A stretch of 15,429 bases of DNA from Acidiferrobacterales bacterium. GTDB lineage: Bacteria; Pseudomonadota; Gammaproteobacteria; Acidiferrobacterales; Sulfurifustaceae. The stretch spans positions 1 through 15,429 of the forward strand of contig CAKKQL010000064.1 of assembly GCA_919902095.1 (NCBI GenBank), written 5' to 3'. The notes under the pieces are model-generated. The model made no database searches. It had not been told where the DNA came from and worked only from the letters and a program-made list of their open reading frames with translations. Numbering within the stretch: the first letter of the stretch is position 1; each line of letters starts with the position of its first letter. Below, in pieces: positions 1 to 7,132 of this stretch. Position numbers and translations under genes: made by a program.

Positions 1-2
1 GC

Positions 3-893
3 GTGACCTACGGCGGCATGCGCGTCACGGCGGCGGCGCTGCCGTCCTCGGGTGGCGTGGTGCTGGGACAGATGCTCGCCATGCTGGAAGGCTTTGAGAT
101 GGACCGACTCGACCGCGTGCAGCGTGCTGAGCTGATTATCGGTGCCATGCGGCTCGCCTACCGCGACCGCGCACGCCATCTCGGCGATCCGGATCACGTA
201 CGCGTAGACGTCGAGGGCCTGCTAAGCCCGGCGTATCTCGAATCGCTGCGCCGTGAGTTACGCGCGGATACCACGATGGCGGAGCCAATGGCCTTGCCGG
301 CCGCGGCCGGCGAAAACACCACGCATTTTTCCATCATCGATCGTGACGGTAATCGTGCCGCCGTGACCTTGAGCCTCAACGGCCCGTTCGGCAGCGGCTT
401 CATGCAGCCCGGTACCGGCGTGCTGCTCAATAACGAGATGGATGATTTTGTGCTGAAATCCGGCGTGGCGAATCTTTACGGCCTGACGGGTTCAAGCGCC
501 AACGCGATAGCAGCAGGCAAGCGGCCGCTATCCAGTATGACGCCGGCGTTCCTCGAGACCGACGCCGCCGTGGTGGTGCTCGGCACGCCCGGCGGCAGCC
601 GCATCATCACCATGGTGTTGCTGGCGGCGCTGGAGGTCGCCCACGGACGTGGCGGCCCATCGGCGTGGCTGGCGCTGCCCCGTTTCCATCATCAATATCC
701 GTCGGATCGCGTGGAGTACGAGCCGGGCGCATTGTCGCCCGACGACGTGCTGGACTTGACCGCGCGCGGCTATGCGCTGGTGCCGCGTGCGGAAGGTTAC
801 GGCAACATGCAGCTCGTGGCGTGGTTCAAAAAGGCGGGGCGGGTGGAGGCCGCCTCCGACCCGCGTGGCGAGGGCGCGGCGCGGGTCGAGTAG
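3..893 (+). CDS. ggt: Gamma-glutamyltransferase (glutathione hydrolase), 3' part only
   Basis: This is the C-terminal 296 residues of a gamma-glutamyltranspeptidase, the enzyme that cleaves or transfers the gamma-glutamyl group of glutathione, usually in the periplasm. The 5' end lies outside the window, so the GTG at position 3 is an internal codon. The self-cleavage site and catalytic nucleophile is the first Thr of TTHFS (residue 106 of this fragment, codon at 318-320). From there to the stop are 191 residues, the normal size of the small subunit. Other family landmarks are SLN (124-126), LLNNEMDDF (141-149), PLSSM (175-179, substrate-binding serines) and GTPGGSR (194-200, oxyanion loop). 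The residue before MDD is Glu, where the E. coli enzyme has Gln. The gene ends 8 bp before the stop of the convergent GTPase gene, with no clear terminator between them. Identification is firm; physiological substrate is not readable. Confidence 0.95.
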   Translation: MTYGGMRVTAAALPSSGGVVLGQMLAMLEGFEMDRLDRVQRAELIIGAMRLAYRDRARHLGDPDHVRVDVEGLLSPAYLESLRRELRADTTMAEPMALPAAAGENTTHFSIIDRDGNRAAVTLSLNGPFGSGFMQPGTGVLLNNEMDDFVLKSGVANLYGLTGSSANAIAAGKRPLSSMTPAFLETDAAVVVLGTPGGSRIITMVLLAALEVAHGRGGPSAWLALPRFHHQYPSDRVEYEPGALSPDDVLDLTARGYALVPRAEGYGNMQLVAWFKKAGRVEAASDPRGEGAARVE

Positions 894-901
894 TCCGGTT
901 T

Positions 902-2890
902 TCAGCTGGCGAGGCGTTCCTCGACGGGCACCGGCTCAGGATTTTCAAGCCGGCGCAGGATCGCATCCACGCGGTAATCGAGATCGCGCTCCTGCGTGCG
1001 GTAGGTATCGCGCGTGGTTTCGAGTTCATGCACGCGCTCCTCCAGGGTTTCGCTTGCCTGATGGATGCGCTTGATGGACTCGAGCCGCCGGCGCAACTGG
1101 ATCTGGTGCTCGCGCACCTGCGCCTCCATCGGCGAGAGGATGTTCTTGAGCCACTGGTCGGTTTCGCGGTTGGCCATCTTGAAGATCGCGCGCACCTTCG
1201 ACACCGCCGAATCGAAGAACCGGCGCGTCAGGATCTGCTGTTCGGTGAACACCAGGTGCGCGCCCTTCATGTACTGCTCGTGCTTGGCCTCCAGGCGCCG
1301 GATCTCGCGCAGGTAACGCGCCATCGACAGACCGCCGGGACGGACGTTGGCGAGCCCGTATTCCTCCTGGAATTTGTGGTACACGCCCTCCATCATCGTC
1401 TTGATTTCCTGCGCCTGCTTGGCCGCTGCCTCCATGGTGAGGTAGGCATGACGGAAGAAACTTTCCATACACCCCTTGAGGCCGACCGTGGTGAGGCTTT
1501 CGGCCATGTTCTTGCGGGTCTCGAGGATGAGCGTGTCGAGCGTCTTGAGATTCAGGTGGCTGTACAGCACGTTGGTCTGCTGCGTGAAGACGCTGCGCGT
1601 GGCCTGGAAGCGCTGCAAGCTCAGCTCAAACACCTCCTTGTCGCCGCGCACCTTTTGCATCATGTGCTCGATGACCTCCATGTTGCGGCCGTTGAGGCCG
1701 GAGAGCTCCTCCATGTGCTCGTACACGCCGCGGAGCCGTTGCGCCAGGATGGCGCGCAGCATCTTTATGATCTCGACCATGTCGCCGCCGATGGTGGCGC
1801 GCACGATCTCGCGCCGCGCCGGGATGAGTTCCTCGGCGAGCGCGCGCTCGAGCGCCTCGATGCGGCTGCGCGCGATGAGCGCGACGTCATTCTTGACCTT
1901 GCCGAGCAGTGCCTTCTGCGCCGACACCGGAAAGACATTGGCTTCCGGTATGCCTAGGGTCTCGGCGGTCTCGCGGACCTGACGTGCGATCTCGTGCTCG
2001 ACCTCGTCCTCCGGCCGCAGTCCGTCCCACAGGCCGTCGATTTTGTTGAGCACCACCAGCCGCCCGCGGCCGGTGGACTCCTGGCGGCTGCCGATGTGGT
2101 CGTGCCACACCTGGATGTCGGTCTTGGTGACGCCGGTGTCGGCGGCGAGCACGTACAACACCGCCTGCGCATTCGGCAGCAGGTTGAGCGTCAGCTCCGG
2201 CTCGGCGCCGAGGGCGTTGAGGCCGGGCGTGTCGAGAATCACCAAGCCGTGTTCGAGCAACGGGTGCGGCAGGTTGATGACGGCATGGCGCCAGCGCGGG
2301 ATCTCGACCAGGCCGTCATCGGCGATGCGCATGCCGAACTCGGTCTCGTCCTCGGCGATGTGCAGTCCGAGCGTCTGCGCCTCTTCGCGCGGCACGTGCT
2401 TGACCTCGGCGATGTGCGCCAGCGCCAGCGCCATGGCCTCGGACGAGTGGAGGTCGAGCGGCACGTTCTGCCATTCCTCGGGGAAGTTGCGGTACTCGGC
2501 GATCGCGGTGCCGGTCTTGCGCGTCTCGATCGGCAGCAGCTTCAGCACCGGTTCCGTGCCGGCTTCGTACAGCAGTTCGGTTGGGCACATGGTGGTGCGA
2601 CCGGCGCTTGAGGGCAGCACGCGGGTGCCGAAGTGGGCGAAGAAGATGGCGTTGATGAGTTCGGACTTGCCGCGCGAGAATTCGGCGACGAAGGCGATGT
2701 AGAGCTTGTCGTCGCGCAGCAGCGACAGCACATGTTCGAGGCGCTGGTCGACTTGGGTGTCGCCCAGGTCCTGGGTTTGCACCCAGGCACGCAGGTCGGC
2801 GATCGCGCCGGACAGCGTTTCGCGCCAGGCGCTGTAGGCCTCGACACGTTGCACCAGATGATCGGTTTTCTGGGAATCCGCGGCAGTCAT
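902..2890 (-). CDS. Dynamin-like GTPase, 662 aa
   Basis: Large GTPase of the bacterial dynamin-like group. The GTPase domain covers roughly residues 60-330. The P-loop is AEFSRGKS (69-76), the switch region has TTMCPT (99-104), G3 is DTPG (220-223), G4 is NKID (282-285) and a G5-like SAQK lies at 324-327. The rest, about 330-650, reads as long charged helices with likely coiled coil near the C-terminus (about 590-645), as expected for the stalk of these proteins. I see no obvious transmembrane helix. Proteins of this group remodel membranes or couple GTP hydrolysis to assembly; the role of this one is unknown. The first Gly of the usual GxxxxGK[ST] P-loop is Ala here. The ATG at 2890 has no recognisable Shine-Dalgarno. 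The gene is alone on its strand segment, convergent with ggt and downstream of mutM after a 146-bp gap containing a strong hairpin, so it is probably its own transcription unit. Confidence 0.88.
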   Translation of the reverse strand: MTAADSQKTDHLVQRVEAYSAWRETLSGAIADLRAWVQTQDLGDTQVDQRLEHVLSLLRDDKLYIAFVAEFSRGKSELINAIFFAHFGTRVLPSSAGRTTMCPTELLYEAGTEPVLKLLPIETRKTGTAIAEYRNFPEEWQNVPLDLHSSEAMALALAHIAEVKHVPREEAQTLGLHIAEDETEFGMRIADDGLVEIPRWRHAVINLPHPLLEHGLVILDTPGLNALGAEPELTLNLLPNAQAVLYVLAADTGVTKTDIQVWHDHIGSRQESTGRGRLVVLNKIDGLWDGLRPEDEVEHEIARQVRETAETLGIPEANVFPVSAQKALLGKVKNDVALIARSRIEALERALAEELIPARREIVRATIGGDMVEIIKMLRAILAQRLRGVYEHMEELSGLNGRNMEVIEHMMQKVRGDKEVFELSLQRFQATRSVFTQQTNVLYSHLNLKTLDTLILETRKNMAESLTTVGLKGCMESFFRHAYLTMEAAAKQAQEIKTMMEGVYHKFQEEYGLANVRPGGLSMARYLREIRRLEAKHEQYMKGAHLVFTEQQILTRRFFDSAVSKVRAIFKMANRETDQWLKNILSPMEAQVREHQIQLRRRLESIKRIHQASETLEERVHELETTRDTYRTQERDLDYRVDAILRRLENPEPVPVEERLAS

Positions 2891-2932
2891 ACAGCGTTAT
2901 TTATGGTTTATGCAAAACCGGATTTTGCGGGC

Positions 2933-2958
2933 GGTGGCCGGGAAGCCTCCCGGCCACC
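2933..2958. terminator. Strong hairpin between mutM and the GTPase gene
   Basis: A perfect 11-bp GC-rich stem (arms 2933-2943 and 2948-2958, GGTGGCCGGGA and its complement) closes a 4-nt loop. It lies 78 bp past the mutM stop and 43 bp before the GTPase start. A second, weaker hairpin follows in the minus-strand direction at 2912-2928 (GCAAAA / TTTTGC, 5-nt loop). No uninterrupted U-tract follows the main stem on either strand, so it is not a textbook intrinsic terminator. It could still separate mutM transcription from the GTPase gene. The hairpin is directly visible; terminator function is inference. Confidence 0.4.
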
Positions 2959-3036
2959 CGTCCCTGCGCCCTGTGGTGCCGGACGATATTAACTAAAAGT
3001 ATATGTCCCGGTGCGCCAAGTCCAGCGCTGGCAGGG

Positions 3037-3849
3037 TTAATGCTGGCAGCGGGGGCAGAAAAAGGCCGAACGCTGGCCCAGTCGTCGCAGCCGCACCGGG
3101 GTCTGGCAGGTCGTGCAGGGCGCGCCCGCGCGCCCGTAGACCTTGAGCCGCTGCTGGAAATACCCGGGGTGGTCGTGGGCCCCGCGGAAATCGCGCAGGG
3201 TGGTGCCGCCGGCGCGGATGGCACGCTTAAGCGTGGTGCGGATAGCCTTCACCAGCCGGTCGCACTCGGCGCGGGTCAGGCGGCCGCCGGCGCGCGTCGG
3301 GCGCACGCCGGCGGCGAACAGCGCCTCGTTGGCGTAGATGTTGCCGATGCCGGCCACCATGCGTCCGTCGAGTAGAAAATCGCGAATCGCCCGGCGCCGC
3401 CGGCGCGTGCGCCGGAACAGGTAGCCGCCGTCGAATTCCGCTTCCAGCGGCTCCGGCCCGAGGTGCGCGAGCAGCGGATGTGTCGCCGGCGCGTGCGTCC
3501 ACAGCAGCGCGCCGAACCGGCGCGGGTCGCGCAGCCGCAGGCAATGGCCGCCCGCGAACACGATATCGACATGATCGAATTTGCCGGGCGGCTCGGCGGC
3601 GTCCGCCACGCGCAGGCTGCCGGACATGCCGAGATGCAGTATCGCCGTCCCTTGGTCCGCGCCGAGCAGCAGATATTTTCCGCGGCGCTCGACGCGCCGG
3701 ACGGTCTGTCCCGGCAGTTCGCGCGCCAGCGCCGCCGGCACGCGCCAGCGCAGGCGCGGCTGGCGCACGACGACCGCGCGCACGGTTTTCCCGAGCACAT
3801 GCGGCGCGATGCCGCGCAGCGTGGTTTCGACTTCGGGGAGTTCGGGCAT
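3037..3849 (-). CDS. mutM: Formamidopyrimidine-DNA glycosylase (8-oxoguanine repair)
   Basis: Bifunctional base-excision repair enzyme (Fpg/MutM) that removes 8-oxoguanine and formamidopyrimidines and nicks the abasic site. It is complete at 270 residues, the family's usual length. The protein begins MPELPEVET: after Met removal Pro1 is the Schiff-base nucleophile and Glu2 assists. Lys58 sits in GKYLLL, HLGMSG (72-77) carries the void-filling Met, DPRRFG lies near 108-113, and GNIYANE (169-175) leads into the helix-two-turn-helix. The C-terminal zinc finger is intact, with Cys245, Cys248, Cys265 and Cys268 and the conserved Arg260 on its hairpin. It is MutM rather than endonuclease VIII (Nei), because it has the PELPEVE start and the void-filling Met. 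The ATG at 3849 is fixed by this N-terminus although no Shine-Dalgarno is visible. A large inverted repeat separates it from the ABC/GldG cassette upstream. Confidence 0.97.
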   Translation of the reverse strand: MPELPEVETTLRGIAPHVLGKTVRAVVVRQPRLRWRVPAALARELPGQTVRRVERRGKYLLLGADQGTAILHLGMSGSLRVADAAEPPGKFDHVDIVFAGGHCLRLRDPRRFGALLWTHAPATHPLLAHLGPEPLEAEFDGGYLFRRTRRRRRAIRDFLLDGRMVAGIGNIYANEALFAAGVRPTRAGGRLTRAECDRLVKAIRTTLKRAIRAGGTTLRDFRGAHDHPGYFQQRLKVYGRAGAPCTTCQTPVRLRRLGQRSAFFCPRCQH

Positions 3850-3864
3850 GATTTTAATCAGTAG

Positions 3865-3948
3865 GCTACAGAGTACACAGAGGTCACAGAGCGAGGTAAT
3901 GCGAATTGAAAGGAATTAAGTCTCTGTGCGCTCTGTGTACTCTGTGGC
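3865..3948. repeat. Inverted repeat with 9-bp tandem CACAGAG-type units
   Basis: Two 27-nt arms (3865-3891 and 3922-3948) are inverted complements with three non-Watson-Crick positions, around a 30-nt spacer. Each arm is itself made of about three 9-bp units: ACAGAGTAC, ACAGAGGTC, ACAGAG on the left and CTCTGTGCG, CTCTGTGTA, CTCTGTG on the right. The right arm begins 9 bp beyond the DUF4340 gene stop (minus-strand direction), and the left arm ends 15 bp before the mutM start. No U-tract follows, so I do not call it a terminator. It contains no protein or transposase. Confidence 0.85.
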
Positions 3949-3957
3949 AAAGGCGTC

Positions 3958-4863
3958 TTACTCTGGGACGATATTCAGCAGGCGTTTGCCGATTTCCTCG
4001 GGAAAGTGATATTCGAGCTTCTCGTCCGTGCGCAACAGCACGAACTCCGGCTTGTACGCCAGCACGCCGAGCACGAGGGTCTCGGGTTTGTCGTTACCGC
4101 GTTGCAGCATCAGCCGGATCGAGGCCAGTGCCGGCCGCCCGCCCGGAGGTTCGACCGCCAGTGCCTGTGCGTTGCTCCACTGCGCCACGAAGTTATTGAC
4201 GCGGTCGCTGGCCAGATTCTTGTCCGGCGGCTGGCGTTGCCAGGAGCCGTCCTTGAGCGCGAGTGCAAATCCCGGCAGCCGCATGTCCACGATGCGCCGG
4301 TCGGTCTCGATCAGGCGGCCGTCGATGAAATGCGCCGGCGCACGTGCGACCGCAGTGAGCGTCGCCGCCGGGATCAGGTGCACCGCGCCCCGATAGCGCA
4401 CGTACACCTGCTGGCGGAACGGGTGCAGCGCGCCGAACTCGATGACCTCGTCGCCGAATTGGAGTTTCGCCTGGGGGCTCGCCAAACCGTAGAGCGCCGG
4501 TTCGCCGCCGTCGAGCTTCAGTTCGCTGCGCGCCGCGGCCACGCGCAGCGCGTTCTCGACGGCGAAGCGGTTGGCGCGCGCCTTGAGCGGCGCCACGAGT
4601 CGCCAGTCCTCGCCGTGCTTCTCAAGCACGATGGCCGATTGGCCGGGGCGCTCGATCTGCAGGCGCGTGACCTGTTGCGCGCTGATCGCCGTGAGTGGCG
4701 GGCCGGTCTCCGCTTTCTCCTGCTGGCGATGGTAGAAGAAAAACGCTGTCAGCGCGGCGACAACCGCCAGCAGTGCGAGATTGACCAGCCAGCGCCGGCG
4801 CAGGCGCGGCGCCTGCGGTTCGCCGGCCTCGGGTGCCGGTTCGGGATGTCGGGCCATGGGCAT
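3958..4863 (-). CDS. DUF4340-family membrane-anchored protein of the ABC/GldG cassette
   Basis: A 301-residue protein with a basic, Pro-rich N-terminal tail, one transmembrane helix at about 26-44, and a long extracytoplasmic part. That part looks like a repeated beta-rich domain: phrases such as RLQIERPGQSAIVLEKHGEDWRLV and FALALKDGSWQRQP are typical of DUF4340 proteins. It is the last gene of the four-gene cassette; its ATG shares one base with the TGA of the GldG-like gene (TGATG), implying translational coupling. A second Met two codons downstream (4857) is an alternative start. DUF4340 proteins recur next to GldG-like ABC accessory genes, and a role in the same envelope complex is inferred from that association. 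The biochemical activity is unknown. Confidence 0.85.
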   Translation of the reverse strand: MPMARHPEPAPEAGEPQAPRLRRRWLVNLALLAVVAALTAFFFYHRQQEKAETGPPLTAISAQQVTRLQIERPGQSAIVLEKHGEDWRLVAPLKARANRFAVENALRVAAARSELKLDGGEPALYGLASPQAKLQFGDEVIEFGALHPFRQQVYVRYRGAVHLIPAATLTAVARAPAHFIDGRLIETDRRIVDMRLPGFALALKDGSWQRQPPDKNLASDRVNNFVAQWSNAQALAVEPPGGRPALASIRLMLQRGNDKPETLVLGVLAYKPEFVLLRTDEKLEYHFPEEIGKRLLNIVPE

Positions 4864-6209
4864 CAGCGCCGGCGCCGTCGGAGCCAGATGCCCGCGCCGC
4901 TCGCGACGAAGGCGAGCGGCAGCAGGATCAGGAATACGCCGGCGATGCCGGCCTGCGCCGCGCGCGAGAGTGTGAGGCCGCGGTCACGCGCGGTCTGCAC
5001 CGGGATGCTCACGTAGGCGTCGTCGTGCGACAGCCAGTTGGCGAGGCTCATGCCAAGTTCGAGATTGCCGCCGTTGCCGAGAAAGGTGTTCGACAGAAAC
5101 TCGCCGTTGCCGATGACCACCACGCGTTGCTGGCGGTTGTTGAGGCCGCGCGTCAGCGCGACCGCCAGGTTCAGCGGCCCGCGGATATCGCGCCCCTTGT
5201 CGAAGCCGAGCTTGCCGCCAAGTGCGCCGGTTTCAGACCAGGCTTGCTCGCGCGTGTCGATAACCACGGATGCCTCCCAGTCTGCCGGCGTGTTGAGCGC
5301 AATCCCGCCGGCGCGCGGGAACAGCGTGACGCTGCTGAAATTGCGCACAATCGGGTGCGTGCCGTAATTCGCCATCACCAGCGCCGCCGGATTGCCGGTG
5401 AGCGCCTGCGATGCCGGATCGACGATGACCCCGGGGAGGAACTCCACCCCCAGCGTTTCCGCCACCGGCTCGAGCCCGTGCAGCGGTCCGGGGTCGGCGA
5501 GCCACAGCAGATTCCCGCCGCGCTCGAGGTAATTCCTGATTTCCTGTACTTCGCCCGGCAGCAGCCGCGCGCGCGCGCCGGCGATGACCAGCGTGGCCGT
5601 GTTTTGCGGAATCTGCGGATGCTCCGCGAGCGCCAGCGCGCGCACCTTGAAGCCGCGGGCACGCAGTTGCGTCGCCCACAGGGACAGGTCGAAGTTGGCC
5701 TGGCGGTCGGGACTGCGCTCGCCGTGGCCGGCGAGGAACACGAGCCAGCGCTCGCCGCGGTGGCCGAGGCGCGTCAACGCATTCGTGAAGAACTCCTCGT
5801 TAAGCTGGGTCGGTCCCAGGTTCTCGCGCGCGCCGCCGTATTCGAGCACGAGCTCGCCGTCGTACTGGATGCCGGCGGCGCGTGCCTGTTCCGGCGTCGC
5901 ATCCGGATCGATGAACTCAAGGCGGATGTCGGCCTTGTATTTCTGGTAGCGGGCGATGAATTCACCGATCGTGCGCCGCTGCTGGCCGCGCTGGCTGGCG
6001 TACGCGGTAACGCCGAGCGGCGCGGTCAGGCCCTTGGCGGCGGCCTGGCTGGCCTCGGACAGCGAGTGGCGGCTGTTGGCGGTGAGATCGAACTGCAGCG
6101 GAAATTCGCGGCTCAACCACTGCAACAGGCCGGTGGCGATCAGAAACAGCAGCACGAAGCTCGCATTGATCGCACGCAGCTCCCACTTCTTTCGAGGCGA
6201 ATGGTGCAT
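4863..6209 (-). CDS. GldG-like ABC transporter auxiliary protein
   Basis: A 448-residue protein resembling the ABC-type auxiliary (GldG-like) family. A transmembrane helix at about 14-33 is followed by the conserved FDLTANSRHSLSE segment (40-52) just outside the membrane. A large extracytoplasmic alpha/beta domain follows, including NEEFFTNAL (137-145), LAGHGE (159-164) and a glutamine-amidotransferase-like fold with ERGGNLLWLADPG. A second transmembrane helix lies near 423-442, ending in an RRRRR anchor. In Flavobacterium, GldG works with an ABC ATPase and permease; elsewhere the substrate is unknown. The ATG at 6209 is forced, because an in-frame TAG lies two codons upstream (6213-6215). 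It is separated from the permease gene by a repeat element, whereas it overlaps the next gene by one base. Confidence 0.87.
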   Translation of the reverse strand: MHHSPRKKWELRAINASFVLLFLIATGLLQWLSREFPLQFDLTANSRHSLSEASQAAAKGLTAPLGVTAYASQRGQQRRTIGEFIARYQKYKADIRLEFIDPDATPEQARAAGIQYDGELVLEYGGARENLGPTQLNEEFFTNALTRLGHRGERWLVFLAGHGERSPDRQANFDLSLWATQLRARGFKVRALALAEHPQIPQNTATLVIAGARARLLPGEVQEIRNYLERGGNLLWLADPGPLHGLEPVAETLGVEFLPGVIVDPASQALTGNPAALVMANYGTHPIVRNFSSVTLFPRAGGIALNTPADWEASVVIDTREQAWSETGALGGKLGFDKGRDIRGPLNLAVALTRGLNNRQQRVVVIGNGEFLSNTFLGNGGNLELGMSLANWLSHDDAYVSIPVQTARDRGLTLSRAAQAGIAGVFLILLPLAFVASGAGIWLRRRRR

Positions 6210-6227
6210 GCGCTAAAACCGCGTTGC

Positions 6228-6369
6228 GAATGCGGAATGCGGAATGCGGCCGCTCCCGCGCATCCCTGCGCTCGCGGCACTTGTGCATCCTGCACATCGG
6301 AGTGCGGAAGAATGGGAAAAACCGCGATCCATTCCGGATTCCGAATTCCGCATTCCGAATTCCGCATTC
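6228..6369. repeat. Inverted repeat with 7-bp tandem GAATGCG/ATTCCGN units
   Basis: The left arm (6228-6249) is three copies of GAATGCG; the right arm (6348-6369) is its inverted complement with 21 of 22 positions matching. The 7-bp periodicity continues inward on the right side to about 6330 (ATTCCGG, ATTCCGA, ATTCCGC, ATTCCGA, ATTCCGC). The 98-nt spacer contains a small hairpin (TGTGCA / TGCACA, 6282-6296) and no gene. The element fills most of the 164-bp gap between the permease and GldG-like genes; the right arm ends 4 bp from the permease stop codon. It shares no sequence with the other two repeats in the window but has the same design. Confidence 0.87.
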
Positions 6370-6373
6370 ATGT

Positions 6374-7132
6374 TTATCCGCCGAGGCGATCGGCATCCAG
6401 GCGGCGGATGCTGAGCACGAGGAAGGTGGCGATGAGCAGGGCGAAATAAGCTGCATCGGCGCTGCTGAACAGTCCATCGAGGAACGGCTTGTAGTGGTTA
6501 AAAAGCGAGAGATAGGCAAACAGGTTACCGTTCGCGGCGCCTTCCGCGCCCTTGCCGGACCAGTCGAGTATCCAGAACAGCAGCAGCGCACCGAAGGTCA
6601 GGATCGCCGCCACCGTCGGGTGCTGCGTGAGCGTGGACATGAACAGGCCCACGGCGGCGAAACCGGCGAGCAGGAACGCGAGCCCGAGGAAGCCGGAGCA
6701 CAGCAGTCCCGGGTCGAGTCCGCCGCCGAGCAGCAGCGACAGCGGCATGAGCGCGACGAGGATCAGGACGATGAGCAGGAACAGCAAGATGCCGAGGTAC
6801 TTGCCGAGCACGATCTCGGTCATGGAGAGCGGCGCGCTGAAGAGCAGCGTCAGCGTCTTGTTGCGCCGCTCCTCGGCGAGCAGGCGCATGGTGAGCAGCG
6901 GCGCCACCAGCAGCAACACGATCGCGGCATTGCCGAGCAGGTCCGGCAGCACCACCTCGGTCACGCCCGGGGCGTTGTCGAGTGCGAGCAGCTGCGGCTG
7001 GTAGAGCTGGTACATCTCGATGCGCGCCAGGAACAGGAACGCGAGGATGAGTTGCACCACCGCGAGAATCGACCAGGCGAGCGGCGACAGAAACAGCGTG
7101 CGCAGCTCGCGCGCCGCGATGGTGAGGATCAT
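6374..7132 (-). CDS. ABC-2 type transporter permease
   Basis: A 252-residue integral membrane protein with six predicted helices (about 17-36, 64-82, 112-133, 143-165, 173-191 and 227-242). Its cytoplasmic loop EERRNKTLTLLFSAPLS (87-103) is the recognisable ABC-2 permease signature that contacts the ATPase. A lone Trp-Asp and Gly-rich loop follows helix five. It overlaps the ATPase gene by 4 bp (ATGA), so the two are translationally coupled and should form one exporter-type complex. Together with the GldG-like and DUF4340 proteins it resembles the Gld-type ABC systems; the substrate is not known. The stop codon lies immediately next to a repeat element. Confidence 0.92.
   Translation of the reverse strand: MILTIAARELRTLFLSPLAWSILAVVQLILAFLFLARIEMYQLYQPQLLALDNAPGVTEVVLPDLLGNAAIVLLLVAPLLTMRLLAEERRNKTLTLLFSAPLSMTEIVLGKYLGILLFLLIVLILVALMPLSLLLGGGLDPGLLCSGFLGLAFLLAGFAAVGLFMSTLTQHPTVAAILTFGALLLFWILDWSGKGAEGAANGNLFAYLSLFNHYKPFLDGLFSSADAAYFALLIATFLVLSIRRLDADRLGG

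Noticed and set aside
665..6449. Long open frames on the + strand opposite the GTPase gene (665-1957) and opposite the GldG-like gene (4833-6449, 538 codons)
   Set aside because: They run antisense to genes with clear conserved motifs, are rich in Arg/His/Ala/Gly/Glu as expected from reading GC-rich coding DNA backwards, and show no recognisable domain or start signal.
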